DNA of 64,000 bases from the NCBI GenBank assembly GCA_943788645.1, contig CALSRC010000001.1:434001-498000 (forward strand), in the 5' to 3' direction. Below, piece after piece: positions 18,217 to 27,828 of this stretch. The position numbers and the translations under genes are program-made. The notes beneath the pieces were generated by a model. The model searched no databases and was not told where the DNA came from. It saw only the letters and a program-made list of their open reading frames with translations. This DNA comes from UA16 sp002292325 (lineage in GTDB: Bacteria; Bacteroidota; Bacteroidia; Flavobacteriales_D; Sanyastnellaceae). Positions within the stretch are counted from its first letter, which is position 1, and each line of letters begins with the position of its first letter.

Positions 18217-21200
18217 TGGGAGGCAGAAGATTGAATCCGAGCCGGTTTCTTTTGATGTGCATGGGACTCATAGCCTCTTGTTCTGTTGCTGCGCAGTCAA
18301 CTGTAGCTGGAGATTCCATTGAAATTAACTTGCCTTTTCCTTTTGGAGGAGAAGATGCTTACAACCCCATAGAATCCCCAGCAGGATTTGACTTTGCTTG
18401 GCCGGAGAACTTCACGTACGAGACTATTTTTGATGAGACGACAGGGTTGTATAGCATTCAACAGCGCATTGGAGACACGTTGCTATATCGTCCAACGACA
18501 TTTCTCACCTTGGACGAGTTCCTCAACTACGACATTACCGGAAATCTCACGGAATATTGGAATGAACTTCAAACCGAGGACGATGAGGCCGATCGGGCCT
18601 TTGCCCCCAAATTAACCGTCGACAGCGAGTTGTTTGAGACGATTTTTGGGAGCAATGAAATCGAAATCAAGCCACAAGGCTCAGCAGAATTGACCTTCGG
18701 CGTCAACATTTCGGATACGGAGAACCCTCGAATCCCTGAACGCCAGCGAAGGATTACCACGTTTGACTTCGATCAGCGGATCCAGTTGAACATAGGAGGT
18801 AAAATCGGCGACAAGATTGACCTGGGGACCAATTACAATACGGAAGCGCTTTTCGACTTTGAGAATCAAATGAACATTGGCTTCCAAGGAGAGGAGGACG
18901 ATATCCTGAAGAATTTTGAGGCAGGACACATTTCCATGCCATTGCCTGGAACCCTCATAACGGGCAGTCAGAGTCTGTTTGGAGTCAAGTTGGAAACCCA
19001 GTGGGGACGCCTGTACAACACCACCGTTTTTTCGCAGCAAAAAGGTGAGCGAAAGGAAATTGAAGTCGAGGGAGGCGCGCAGACGCAGGAGTTTGACATT
19101 CGAGCCGACGATTATGAAGCGAACCGACACTACTTTCTTTCTCAGTATTTCTTGGATCAATACGATCAAGCCATGCGGAGCTTGCCCGTTCCAAATTCAG
19201 GGGTGAACATCACGCGGATTGAAGTATGGGTGGTCAATACCCAAGCGAACACCCAGGATGTCAGAAACATCATTGGCTTCACCGACGTTGGTGAACATCC
19301 GGATTACATTTCATCTAATCTGCCGGTGGCAGACTTGGTGGATGATCCGTCGTTGACCATTGCCGAAGCACGCAACCCGACAAACGGCAACAACGAGCTC
19401 TTTGAGATGATGGTGAATGATCCCAATGTATTGGGTTTCACCGGTGCCAATGGAGCCATCGCATCGATGAATTTGGGTTTGACTCAAGGTATCCACTACG
19501 AGCGTGTAGGCAATGCTCGGAAGCTTGCGCCGACGGAGTATACCTTCAATTCTCGGCTCGGATTTATCTCTTTGCGTCAGGCCCTAAACAATGCTGAGGT
19601 GCTTGCTGTCTCGTATGAATACACCATGAATGGGGAGACGTATCAGGTCGGAACACTTTCTCAAGATGGTTACAGCGCGCCGGATGCCTTGATGCTGAAA
19701 ATGCTGAAATCGAGCATTACGCAATTGACTTTGAGCAACGGTGCTCAGTCACCATTGTGGCGCATCATGATGAAAAACGTCTACTCGATGCAGGCGTTCG
19801 GACTGAGTGAAGAAAATTTTCGTTTGAACATCTGGTACAATGATCCCGCGACGGGCGTGGACCTCAATTACATTCCTCGCAATCCACTCGACGGTACGTT
19901 GCTGCTGCAGTTGTTGGGAATGGACCGGTTGGATATCAATGGCATGACACAGCCGGATGGGGTGTTTGATTTTGTGGACAATGCGGCAACTGCAGGCGGG
20001 ACCATTCATAGCCAGAATGGCCGGATTTTCTTCCCGTCGACGGAACCGTTTGGTTCAAATTTGAAACGCGAAATTGAGGCGCGTGTTGACAACCCGGATT
20101 TGGCTCAGAGTTTGATTCAGACCATCGTGTTTCAGCCGCTGTACGACAGCACCAAAACGGCGGCCCAGCAGATTCCATCGCTGAATCGGTTCCGAATCAA
20201 AGGTGAATTCCAAAGTCAGACAAGCAGCGAAATCGCCTTGCAAGCTATGAACATCCCAGAGGGTTCGGTGAACGTTACTGCGGGCGGTGTTCGGCTAATT
20301 GAAAACCAAGATTACACGGTCGATTACCAGTTGGGTCGCGTCCGAATCATCAACGATGGTTTGCTCGAGTCGGGCCGTAATATCAAAGTATCGTTGGAGA
20401 GTAATTCACTCTTTAGCATTCAAACCAAAACCATGATGGGGACGAGGTTTGATTATGCGCTCAGTGATCGGTTCAGTATGGGAGCGACCATGTTGAATCT
20501 GCGTGAACGTCCTTTGACGCAGAAGGTCAACATCGGGAATGAGCCCGTGAACAACTCCATCGTAGGTGCCGATTTCAAGTACCAAGGTGAAAGCCAATTT
20601 TTAACGGAATTGATTGATGCGTTGCCGTTTTATGAGACGAGTGCGAGTTCTAGCATTGACATTGCTGCAGAAGCAGCCTACCTCATCCCAGGTCACAGCC
20701 GGGCAATTGGTCAGGATGGAAATGCCTACATCGACGATTTTGAAGGCAGCCAATCGGCCATCGACATCCGCTCGGTGAATCGCTGGTTTTTGGCGTCCAC
20801 GCCCAAACTTCAAACTGCGTTATTCCCAGAGGGAAATTTCGAGGACAGTCTGCTCTACAATTACAACCGTGCCGCACTCAGCTGGTATACGGTTGACCCG
20901 CAGTTTTTTCGAGGCTCAGGGTTGGAGGACGGTCAAGTGAGTGCGGAAATCAAGAGCGACCACCGAACACGTGAGGTGCTCGAAGGAGAGGTATTCCCGA
21001 ATCGGGAGTTGCCGACAGGGACTCCTCCAAATATTCCCACCTTGGACTTGACATTTCGACCGGAGAGTCGAGGACCTTACAACTATGAGCAGCCAGAAGG
21101 GGCGAACGGAATTTCTGCGGGACTGACGCCGGAAGGGTCACTTGCGGACCCCAGCAGCCGCTGGGGCGGAATCCAACGGGCATTGACAACGACTGATTTC

Positions 21201-24200
21201 GAGTCGACCAACATTGAATACCTCCAGTTCTGGTTAATGGATCCGTTCAATGAAGATTCTGAAAACGTCACAGGGGGAGAGTTTTACATCAATTTAGGGA
21301 ACGTTTCAGAGGATGTTCTGAACGACAGTCAGTTATCGTACGAAAACGGACTGCCTTCTTCAAACAATCCGGATTTACCCACTCTGGAAGGGGTCTGGGG
21401 AGTCTATCCGGATCCAACGACATTCAATGTTGTCAACGCATTTGACAACACGTCGGGCAATTACGATTTGCAGGACGTTGGCTTGGATGGCCTTCCCGAT
21501 GATGGAGAGCAAAGCTTTTTTGCGGATTGGTTGAACCAGGTCCAAGACTGGGTTACTCCGGAGGCCTATTCGCAAATTGCAAGTGACCCTTCAGGCGATA
21601 ACTTCCGTTATTTCCGAAATCCGGAAGCACAGGCAGATGAGGAAACCATTCTCGAGCGTTACAGCCGGTTCAATGGCTACGAGAACAATTCCAATACGGG
21701 CTCCCCGGATGGCTACCCCATCACGTCAACAACGATCCCCAATACAGAGGACATCAACCAAGACATTACGCTTTCCACCATTGAAAGCTATTACCAGTAC
21801 AAGGTGTCGTTGAAGCCTCAAGATTTGGGGGAGTTCAACATTGGAAGCAATTACATCACGGACACCTTTGAACAGGTAGTGACCACCGCCGATGACGAGG
21901 ACCGCACCATTCGCTGGTACCAGTTCAAAATTCCTGTCCGCGAATTCGACTCTCGCATTGGAGGCATTACGGATTTTCGCTCGATTCGTTTTATTCGCAT
22001 GTTCATGAAAGGTTGGTCAGAGCCGGCGACCTTGCGGTTTGCTCGCCTCGAGTTGATTCGGGGAGAATGGCGACGTTACTTGAACACATTGGCCGGTCCG
22101 CAGGAGATCGAGCCTGAGGATCCTTCTTCAACAGCGTTCACGATCAGCGCGGTGAACATCGAGGAAAATGGCAACCGAGAGCCTGTGCCGTATGTCACTC
22201 CTCCCGGCATCCTTCGCGAAATTGATGTGGGGACAGCCAATCAGCGCAGATTGAATGAACAATCCCTCGAAATGGCCGTATGCGGCCTCCGAGACGGCGA
22301 CGCGCGGGGTGCGTACCGCAACATCAACTTTGATATGCGGATGTACAAACGATTGCGGATGTACGTTCACGCCGAAGCGGGTCCTGATGGAACAACGTTA
22401 GAGGATGATGATATGACCTGTTTCATCCGGTTGGGGAACGATTTCGAGAACAACTATTACGAGTATGAAATCCCCATGAAGGTGACTCCTTGGAACACAG
22501 GAGATGAGGATTTGATTTGGCCAGCTGAAAACAACATTGACATCGAATTCCGCAAGCTGCAGAATTTGAAAATTGAGCGGCCATCGGGTTTCCCTCTATT
22601 CGAGGAATACGAGGGGATGGATTCTGAATACAACGCGCGCCTTGCGGTGAAGGGCAATCCCAACTTGGCCAATGTTGTCATGGTCATGGTCGGTGTCCGG
22701 AATCCGGACAAGGATGATAATGCGTTTGATTCCGATGACGATGGCTTGGATAAATGCGGAATCGTTTGGGTCAATGAAATGCGGTTAGCGGACTTCAATC
22801 AGAAAGGAGGTTGGGCGGTAACGGCTCAAATGAATGCTAAACTCGCTGACCTTGGAAACGTGGCCGTTGCAGCCAACATGTCAACCCCTGGTTTTGGAGG
22901 CTTGGAAGAACGGATTCAAGAGCGGCAACGAGAGACCATCCAATCATTGGATGCTTCTGGAACGATTCAACTCGGCAAGTTGCTCCCCAAAAAGTTGGGC
23001 TTGACGATGCCCATGTACCTGGGTTATTCTCAGCAAGTATCGACACCTCAGTTTGATCCTTTGTCACCGGATATCGAAATGGCGGAACAGCAAGGTTTGT
23101 CATCGGAGCGGCAGAAAAATGCACAGACGGTCAATCAGTTGAAATCCATCAACTTTTCAAACATCAAAATTGATCCTCAAATCGGTTCTGGAGGCTCGCG
23201 TGACAGAAACCGTGGCAGAGGTGGCGCTGCAGCAGGTGGTCGAGGCGATTTAGGTGCTGATTCAGGAGGAAAAGGAGGGAAGAATGACGGTGACCCGAAA
23301 GCGGATATGGCCATGGGTTCAGCTCGCGGTGGAGGATCGGGTCGTGGGGGTGGATCGGCTCGAGGTGGCGGAGGGAATAACATTGGGCTCCTCAAACTGC
23401 TGGACCCGGGGAATTTCTCAGCGAACTTCAGCTACATCGAAGCCCTGAATCGCGACGTCAACACGGAATTCCAAATAAACCGACAATACCGCGCCGGACT
23501 CAATTACAATTTCTCGCATTCACCTAAGAATTTCAAGCCCTTCAGTAAGATTGGATTTTTACGAAAGCTGGAATCCATGAAGTGGCTCACGGACTTCAAT
23601 TTTTATTTATTTCCGAAGCAATTCACCGTTGGAACGGAAATGAATCGGATTTATGAAACCAGCCGGGTACGAAACAATACAGAAGCACTTTTAGGCGTCG
23701 AGACGAACTTACTGATCAACACTCAGGTCATGAAGACCTGGCAATGGTCCCGGAATTATTCGTTAAAATATGACCTGACCAAAGCATTGAAATTTGACTA
23801 CACGGGAACTGCGCAGGCCCTGGTGGGTGAGCCTGGAGGCGAAATCAACAGAGAAGATGCCGATTCCTATGAGCTTTACAAAGATTCGGTTTTGTTCAAC
23901 CTCCAAAATGGGGGTGAGATTACAAATTACAATCACAACGTAACGGGCTCGTACAAACTGCCATTTGATAAGTTGCCCATCATCAATTTCATCTCGAGCG
24001 ATATTCGCTACCAAGGAAGTTATCAGTGGACCCGGGCGCCATTCTCCCAAGATAGTTTAGGCCATACGATTCAAAATTCGCGAAATCTGAGTTTGAATGC
24101 CCAGGCGAATTTCACGAACCTCTACAATAAGATTCCAGGTGTCAAGGACCTATTGAATCCACCACGGCGCGCTCCATCTCGGAGCGAAATCCGAAACGAA

Positions 24201-25685
24201 GACCGGGATGGCTTTGGTAACGCGGATGAGGATGATAAAGTCAAGCTCGAGCTGAATCCACTCGCGACCATTGTCCGATTGATCATGAGCGTTCAAAACG
24301 TCTCTGGATCATTCACCCGAAATGAAGGAATCCTTTTGCCTGGCTACGCCCAGCGTGCGCGTTTTGTCGGAATGGATGAGCAGCTTCTTGCGCCGGGCGC
24401 TTTGTTCGTATTGGGCCACCAAAACACCAACTGGCAAGGGGTGAAAGTCGGAGACTTTGCATTGGAAGCGGCAGAAAATGGATGGTTGATCGAGCAACCG
24501 AACCAGAATCAGCAATACAATGAAACGTTCCAAGAGACGTTCAATGTCCGAGCAAACATTGAGCCGATTAAGCATTTAAAAATTGAGCTGACGGCGAACC
24601 GAAACATCAGCCAGAACTACACGAGTTTTTTCCGATATGATGAGGATTTTGGAGGCTTTGTTGATGAGTCACCCAATGCAACGGGCCAGTTCTCTGCGAC
24701 GGTTTTGAGTTGGAAGACGGCATTTGTTGAAGACGATGTGGAGGATGAATTCAACTCGGACATTTGGTCTGACTTCTTGCTCAATCGCCTCCAAATTTCG
24801 AACCGCCTCAACGATGAATCGTATCAGTTGGATGAGCCGGAGAACACAGGATATTTTGTCGGGTGGGGTGGAACGAGCCAAGACGTGACCATTCCAGCCT
24901 TTGTATCAGCCTACCTTGGAATCGATGCAAAAGATGTGCCTCTGGACGTATTCAATACCCCTGTGGCACCCAATTGGCGTGTGTCTTATGATGGATTGAC
25001 CAAGAATGAGTTCTTCAAGCAGTACTTCAAACGGTTCAATTTGAATCACAGTTACCGCTCAACCCTGACTACAAATTATGTAACGAACCTGAATTACACT
25101 GAAAACGATGAAGGACTGCCCGATGCGTTTGATCAGAGCGAATTCGGCAATTACATCTCCGATCGTCAGTTCAATGTTGTCAGCTTAAGCGAACAGCTTT
25201 CGCCGCTCATCGGAGTGGACATGACCATCAAAACGGAAGGAGAGAATGAACCACAAATCAAGGTGGAGTTGAAGCGAGACCGAAATGTGGCTTTTGGCCT
25301 GACCAATTTTCAGATCACTGAGACGAAGAGTCAGGGGTTGGTGTTTGGCTTTGGCTACAAGTTCAAAGATGTGCCAAATCCGTTCATCAAAACGTATGGG
25401 AAGTTGCCTGTGAAGATGCTCAAAGAGACTGATTTGGTGCTGCGCGCCGATGTCAACATTCGGGATAACCGAACGATTATTCGCAAAATGGAGGAGCGCC
25501 AAAACCAGGTGACCGCCGGACAAAACTTGGTCTCCATCAAAATGTCTGCGGATTTGGAGATTTCGGATAAGGTGACCATGCGCGCATTTTACGACCATCA
25601 AATTACCAGCCCGTATATCTCGACATCTTTTGCTACCTCAAATATTCGTTCTGGCGTAGCTTTGCGTTTCAACTTGAATCAATAA
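18213..25685 (+). CDS. sprA: T9SS outer-membrane translocon / gliding motility protein SprA
   Basis: A 2490-residue SprA (Sov in Porphyromonas), the giant barrel that forms the T9SS outer-membrane channel. The signal peptide is about 1-27 (MCMGLIASCSVAAQ). Large SprA-specific regions are present from the N-terminus (DFDQRIQLNIGGKIGDKIDLGTNYNTEA) through the family-typical stretch GHSRAIGQDGNAYIDDFEGSQSAIDI to a final strand SGVALRFNLNQ. Length is within the usual range. Odd feature: a Gly/Arg-rich, low-complexity insert at residues 1658-1723, between barrel strands, expected to be a disordered loop. The start overlaps ruvA by four bases. It secretes the C-terminal-domain proteins found elsewhere in this window. 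Confidence 0.97.
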   Translation: MMGGRRLNPSRFLLMCMGLIASCSVAAQSTVAGDSIEINLPFPFGGEDAYNPIESPAGFDFAWPENFTYETIFDETTGLYSIQQRIGDTLLYRPTTFLTLDEFLNYDITGNLTEYWNELQTEDDEADRAFAPKLTVDSELFETIFGSNEIEIKPQGSAELTFGVNISDTENPRIPERQRRITTFDFDQRIQLNIGGKIGDKIDLGTNYNTEALFDFENQMNIGFQGEEDDILKNFEAGHISMPLPGTLITGSQSLFGVKLETQWGRLYNTTVFSQQKGERKEIEVEGGAQTQEFDIRADDYEANRHYFLSQYFLDQYDQAMRSLPVPNSGVNITRIEVWVVNTQANTQDVRNIIGFTDVGEHPDYISSNLPVADLVDDPSLTIAEARNPTNGNNELFEMMVNDPNVLGFTGANGAIASMNLGLTQGIHYERVGNARKLAPTEYTFNSRLGFISLRQALNNAEVLAVSYEYTMNGETYQVGTLSQDGYSAPDALMLKMLKSSITQLTLSNGAQSPLWRIMMKNVYSMQAFGLSEENFRLNIWYNDPATGVDLNYIPRNPLDGTLLLQLLGMDRLDINGMTQPDGVFDFVDNAATAGGTIHSQNGRIFFPSTEPFGSNLKREIEARVDNPDLAQSLIQTIVFQPLYDSTKTAAQQIPSLNRFRIKGEFQSQTSSEIALQAMNIPEGSVNVTAGGVRLIENQDYTVDYQLGRVRIINDGLLESGRNIKVSLESNSLFSIQTKTMMGTRFDYALSDRFSMGATMLNLRERPLTQKVNIGNEPVNNSIVGADFKYQGESQFLTELIDALPFYETSASSSIDIAAEAAYLIPGHSRAIGQDGNAYIDDFEGSQSAIDIRSVNRWFLASTPKLQTALFPEGNFEDSLLYNYNRAALSWYTVDPQFFRGSGLEDGQVSAEIKSDHRTREVLEGEVFPNRELPTGTPPNIPTLDLTFRPESRGPYNYEQPEGANGISAGLTPEGSLADPSSRWGGIQRALTTTDFESTNIEYLQFWLMDPFNEDSENVTGGEFYINLGNVSEDVLNDSQLSYENGLPSSNNPDLPTLEGVWGVYPDPTTFNVVNAFDNTSGNYDLQDVGLDGLPDDGEQSFFADWLNQVQDWVTPEAYSQIASDPSGDNFRYFRNPEAQADEETILERYSRFNGYENNSNTGSPDGYPITSTTIPNTEDINQDITLSTIESYYQYKVSLKPQDLGEFNIGSNYITDTFEQVVTTADDEDRTIRWYQFKIPVREFDSRIGGITDFRSIRFIRMFMKGWSEPATLRFARLELIRGEWRRYLNTLAGPQEIEPEDPSSTAFTISAVNIEENGNREPVPYVTPPGILREIDVGTANQRRLNEQSLEMAVCGLRDGDARGAYRNINFDMRMYKRLRMYVHAEAGPDGTTLEDDDMTCFIRLGNDFENNYYEYEIPMKVTPWNTGDEDLIWPAENNIDIEFRKLQNLKIERPSGFPLFEEYEGMDSEYNARLAVKGNPNLANVVMVMVGVRNPDKDDNAFDSDDDGLDKCGIVWVNEMRLADFNQKGGWAVTAQMNAKLADLGNVAVAANMSTPGFGGLEERIQERQRETIQSLDASGTIQLGKLLPKKLGLTMPMYLGYSQQVSTPQFDPLSPDIEMAEQQGLSSERQKNAQTVNQLKSINFSNIKIDPQIGSGGSRDRNRGRGGAAAGGRGDLGADSGGKGGKNDGDPKADMAMGSARGGGSGRGGGSARGGGGNNIGLLKLLDPGNFSANFSYIEALNRDVNTEFQINRQYRAGLNYNFSHSPKNFKPFSKIGFLRKLESMKWLTDFNFYLFPKQFTVGTEMNRIYETSRVRNNTEALLGVETNLLINTQVMKTWQWSRNYSLKYDLTKALKFDYTGTAQALVGEPGGEINREDADSYELYKDSVLFNLQNGGEITNYNHNVTGSYKLPFDKLPIINFISSDIRYQGSYQWTRAPFSQDSLGHTIQNSRNLSLNAQANFTNLYNKIPGVKDLLNPPRRAPSRSEIRNEDRDGFGNADEDDKVKLELNPLATIVRLIMSVQNVSGSFTRNEGILLPGYAQRARFVGMDEQLLAPGALFVLGHQNTNWQGVKVGDFALEAAENGWLIEQPNQNQQYNETFQETFNVRANIEPIKHLKIELTANRNISQNYTSFFRYDEDFGGFVDESPNATGQFSATVLSWKTAFVEDDVEDEFNSDIWSDFLLNRLQISNRLNDESYQLDEPENTGYFVGWGGTSQDVTIPAFVSAYLGIDAKDVPLDVFNTPVAPNWRVSYDGLTKNEFFKQYFKRFNLNHSYRSTLTTNYVTNLNYTENDEGLPDAFDQSEFGNYISDRQFNVVSLSEQLSPLIGVDMTIKTEGENEPQIKVELKRDRNVAFGLTNFQITETKSQGLVFGFGYKFKDVPNPFIKTYGKLPVKMLKETDLVLRADVNIRDNRTIIRKMEERQNQVTAGQNLVSIKMSADLEISDKVTMRAFYDHQITSPYISTSFATSNIRSGVALRFNLNQ
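23184..23381 (+). repeat. Gly/Arg-rich low-complexity segment in sprA
   Basis: Codes for residues 1658-1723 of SprA. Of 66 residues, 27 are glycine and 8 arginine, with repeated RGG-type units such as SARGGGSGRGGGSARGGGG. It lies between a stretch on the NQLKSINFSN side and LLKLLDPGNFSANFSY, both typical SprA sequence, so it is an in-frame insertion in a loop. Confidence 0.85.
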
Positions 25686-25689
25686 GGCC

Positions 25690-26067
25690 ATGAATATTCC
25701 TCAGGACCTGCGATACACCAAAGAGCACGAATGGGTGCGGTTAGAGGGTGACGTAATCACCATTGGAATTACCGATTATGCCCAAGGAGAATTGGGCGAT
25801 ATCGTGTTTATCGAAGTGGATACCATAGGCGATTCCGTCGGTGCGGACGAGGTCTTTGGAACCATTGAAGCAGTCAAAACGGTGAGTGATATGTTCGCTC
25901 CAGTAGCGGGCGAAGTGCTCGAATTCAATGAAAATTTGGAGGATGAGCCGGAGTCGGTGAACAGCGATCCATACGGTGCAGGTTGGATCATGAAAATGCG
26001 CGTGGATAATCCCGCGGATGTTGAGGCGCTATTGGATCATGCGGCATACGCTGAGTTGGTGGCTTGA
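25690..26067 (+). CDS. gcvH: Glycine cleavage system H protein
   Basis: A 125-residue GcvH, the lipoyl carrier that shuttles the aminomethyl group between the P, T and L proteins. The lipoylation site is Lys63 in FGTIEAVKTVSDM, within the standard biotinyl/lipoyl fold starting YTKEHEWVRLEGDVITIGIT. The C-terminal GAGWIMKMRV is also typical. It begins four bases after the sprA stop, a neighbourhood kept in many Flavobacteriia, and is followed three bases later by a VanZ-like gene. The other gcv genes are not in the window. Cytosolic. Confidence 0.96.
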   Translation: MNIPQDLRYTKEHEWVRLEGDVITIGITDYAQGELGDIVFIEVDTIGDSVGADEVFGTIEAVKTVSDMFAPVAGEVLEFNENLEDEPESVNSDPYGAGWIMKMRVDNPADVEALLDHAAYAELVA

Positions 26068-26070
26068 GCC

Positions 26071-26478
26071 ATGCGTGGCGACCTAAACGATAGTGGAATA
26101 AGTCGGGATTTTCAATGGAGGCATGCGACCGTGCCTGCATGTTGTGCATTTATGATCCTTGGCCTTCATGCAATTCCAGGCGAGGATCTTCCACCAGAGG
26201 TGATGTTTGACTTATTTCACGCGGACAAGTTGATTCACCTCCTCATGTTCGGCGTTTTGTCATGCAGCGTTTTTGTTGGATTGGGAAAGTCGGGTTCGAT
26301 TCGAAAATACAAGTGGTTCGCCGGTGGAACCTTGCTGATGTATGGAATTGGCTTGGAATTTGCTCAAGACATATGGTTCGTAGGTCGGTATGCCAGCCTC
26401 GGCGATATGATCGCGGATGGGTTAGGTGTTTTGGCAGGACGACTGGCTTTTCGCGGCGTTTACGGATGCTGGAACTGA
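26071..26478 (+). CDS. VanZ-like small membrane protein
   Basis: A 135-residue integral membrane protein with about four hydrophobic segments and the motif FHADKLIHLLMFGVLSC followed by GIGLEFAQDIWFVGRYASLGDMIADGLGVLAG. The DK-x-H-x-x-M-F and E-x-x-Q-x-x-x-x-R-x-x-x-x-x-D-x-x-A-D-x-x-G signatures fit the VanZ family, named for teicoplanin resistance but mostly of unknown function. It lies three bases after gcvH in the same orientation, so it probably shares that transcript. No evidence here links it to antibiotic resistance. Confidence 0.8.
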   Translation: MRGDLNDSGISRDFQWRHATVPACCAFMILGLHAIPGEDLPPEVMFDLFHADKLIHLLMFGVLSCSVFVGLGKSGSIRKYKWFAGGTLLMYGIGLEFAQDIWFVGRYASLGDMIADGLGVLAGRLAFRGVYGCWN

Positions 26479-26509
26479 CGAGGCGAACGTTAACTTGAAG
26501 AATCATTCC

Positions 26510-26537
26510 TTGGATTGCATTTCATGATGTAATTTTG
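26510..26537 (+). promoter_or_regulatory. Candidate promoter of the tonB gene
   Basis: TTGG (26510-26513), a 16-base spacer and TAATTTTG (26530-26537), an exact TAnnTTTG box, 19 bases before the ATG at 26557. The spacer is a little short for the Bacteroidota consensus, which normally spans about 17-20 bases. The preceding gene ends at 26478, so a separate tonB transcript is plausible. Confidence 0.5.
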
Positions 26538-26556
26538 AGGTCCAACAAAGCACAAT

Positions 26557-27258
26557 ATGCTCAGTCGAAAAACCCCTGAAGCGAATCTGGAAAATAAGCG
26601 CGGTGCATGGAAGGCCATCGGTTTTGTCGCTTCCTTGTCGTTGTTGCTCAGCGCTCTTGCCTGGACATCTTATGATGTGGCAATAACGCGTTCCCTTGAT
26701 TTTGAGGCAGACCTCCTGGAAGATGAAGAGATCCCTGTCAACATCGTTCAGCCCCCTCCGCCTCCTCCGCCCCCGCAGCAGACGACAGTGATCGAGATAG
26801 TGGACGACGAGGAGGAAATTGAGGAGGAATTGGAAATCGAGGACATTGAACTCGACGAGGACACAGAGATCGAAATCATCGAAGATTACGACGACGACGA
26901 CGAAGACGTGCCTTTTATGATTGTTGAGAACATGCCAGCGATGGGCGATTGCAAATCACTGCGGGGTGACGAGCGTCATCAATGCACGCAGTTGGAAATT
27001 ATCCGGTACGTTTCCAAAAACACCAAATATCCGCCCATCGCGAAGGACGCGGGGATTCAAGGCACGGTGTTCGTTTATTTTGTTGTCGGAAAAGACGGAC
27101 AAGTCAAGGACGTTCGCGTGCTGCGGGAAGTGGATTCACGTTTGGACGCTGAGGCAATTCGAGTTGTGGAGAGCCTCCCTGAATTTGAGCCGGGGGAGCA
27201 GCGTGGGAAGTCCGTGAGTGTTCAATACACCATTCCTGTGAAGTTTATCATCCGCTGA
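26557..27258 (+). CDS. TonB family energy transducer
   Basis: A 233-residue TonB-like protein: cytoplasmic N-terminus, one membrane anchor (about residues 21-37, IGFVASLSLLLSALAW), a proline run (66-73), an extreme acidic linker (residues 80-117, 26 of 38 are Asp or Glu, none basic) and a TonB C-terminal domain (about 145-233) with YPPIAKDAGIQGTVFVYFVV and a final YTIPVKFII strand. Two cysteines (CKSLRGDERHQC) precede the C-terminal domain, as in many Bacteroidota TonB proteins. It transmits proton-motive force to outer-membrane receptors such as the FecA-like protein at the window start; the actual partner is unknown. ExbB/ExbD are not nearby. Confidence 0.9.
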   Translation: MLSRKTPEANLENKRGAWKAIGFVASLSLLLSALAWTSYDVAITRSLDFEADLLEDEEIPVNIVQPPPPPPPPQQTTVIEIVDDEEEIEEELEIEDIELDEDTEIEIIEDYDDDDEDVPFMIVENMPAMGDCKSLRGDERHQCTQLEIIRYVSKNTKYPPIAKDAGIQGTVFVYFVVGKDGQVKDVRVLREVDSRLDAEAIRVVESLPEFEPGEQRGKSVSVQYTIPVKFIIR

Positions 27259-27290
27259 ATCAGTGGGCTGAATCAGTGGGCTGAATCAGT
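27254..27290. repeat. 13-base tandem repeat across two convergent stop codons
   Basis: Unit GCTGAATCAGTGG repeated 2.8 times (27254-27266, 27267-27279, 27280-27290). It contains the stop codon of tonB on the plus strand and the last five sense codons plus the stop of the kinase gene on the minus strand. Confidence 0.85.
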
Positions 27291-27824
27291 ATTTGAGGTA
27301 AATTTTAAGAAGGCTCGTACCGCTTGGTCGAGCCTTTCTTGTGGCGTGTTGGCATCGACCAAAGACCAAGGTACTGAACCGCGGAGTCGCTCCTCATATT
27401 TTTGATGCAATGCCCATCTATCTGATGCATTTGGCATGCTCCGGAGTGGGTCGTTCACCCACGGAATGGTTGGTGCACAGAGCAATGTAAAGTCAGGCCA
27501 TGCAGCAAATGCCTCCAATCCTTTGGGCTGCGCTCCCCAAACATGTTCTCCCCACAATGTTAGAACCGTTGCATCGGTATCCGTGATGATGGTTGAACGC
27601 CCCGTTTGGAGCGCGTGTCGCTCCGCTTCGAGGCATGCTTGAAATTGGGTGTCTCCCAATCGCTCCAATGTTCCAAGGTGCACTTTTTCTTCGAGGACTT
27701 CATGGTCTTTACGCGCCGCTTCTTCGACCAAAACGGCATTTAGGGCCTCTGCGAGTGCAGCGCCAAGGGTTGATTTGCCAGCGGACTCAACGCCGGTGAT
27801 GGCTATGCGATTCATCATTCTCAT
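27273..27824 (-). CDS. NadR-type ribosylnicotinamide kinase (AAA ATPase)
   Basis: A 183-residue P-loop kinase starting MRMMNRIAITGVESAGKST. GVESAGKST is the Walker A of the kinase domain of NadR, which phosphorylates nicotinamide riboside to NMN. Further family features are LVEEAARKDHEV, TIITDTDATVLTLWGEH and a late helical segment. It lacks the adenylyltransferase and DNA-binding parts of enterobacterial NadR. The start is four bases after the pnuC stop; the frame is open upstream, but those residues are the other frame of pnuC. Co-transcription with the PnuC importer makes nicotinamide riboside uptake and trapping the likely job. Its last codons lie inside a 13-base tandem repeat. Confidence 0.82.
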   Translation of the reverse strand: MRMMNRIAITGVESAGKSTLGAALAEALNAVLVEEAARKDHEVLEEKVHLGTLERLGDTQFQACLEAERHALQTGRSTIITDTDATVLTLWGEHVWGAQPKGLEAFAAWPDFTLLCAPTIPWVNDPLRSMPNASDRWALHQKYEERLRGSVPWSLVDANTPQERLDQAVRAFLKFTSNTDSAH

Positions 27825-27828
27825 GCCA

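Noticed and set aside
26794..26907. Acidic linker of the TonB protein as something novel
   Set aside because: Striking, but acidic Pro-rich linkers are usual in Bacteroidota TonB proteins, so I list it only in the gene entry.
27307..27340. Hairpin AAGAAGGCTCG / CGAGCCTTTCTT as the tonB terminator
   Set aside because: It lies inside the coding part of the kinase gene, has a bulge, and has no T run after the stem on either strand.
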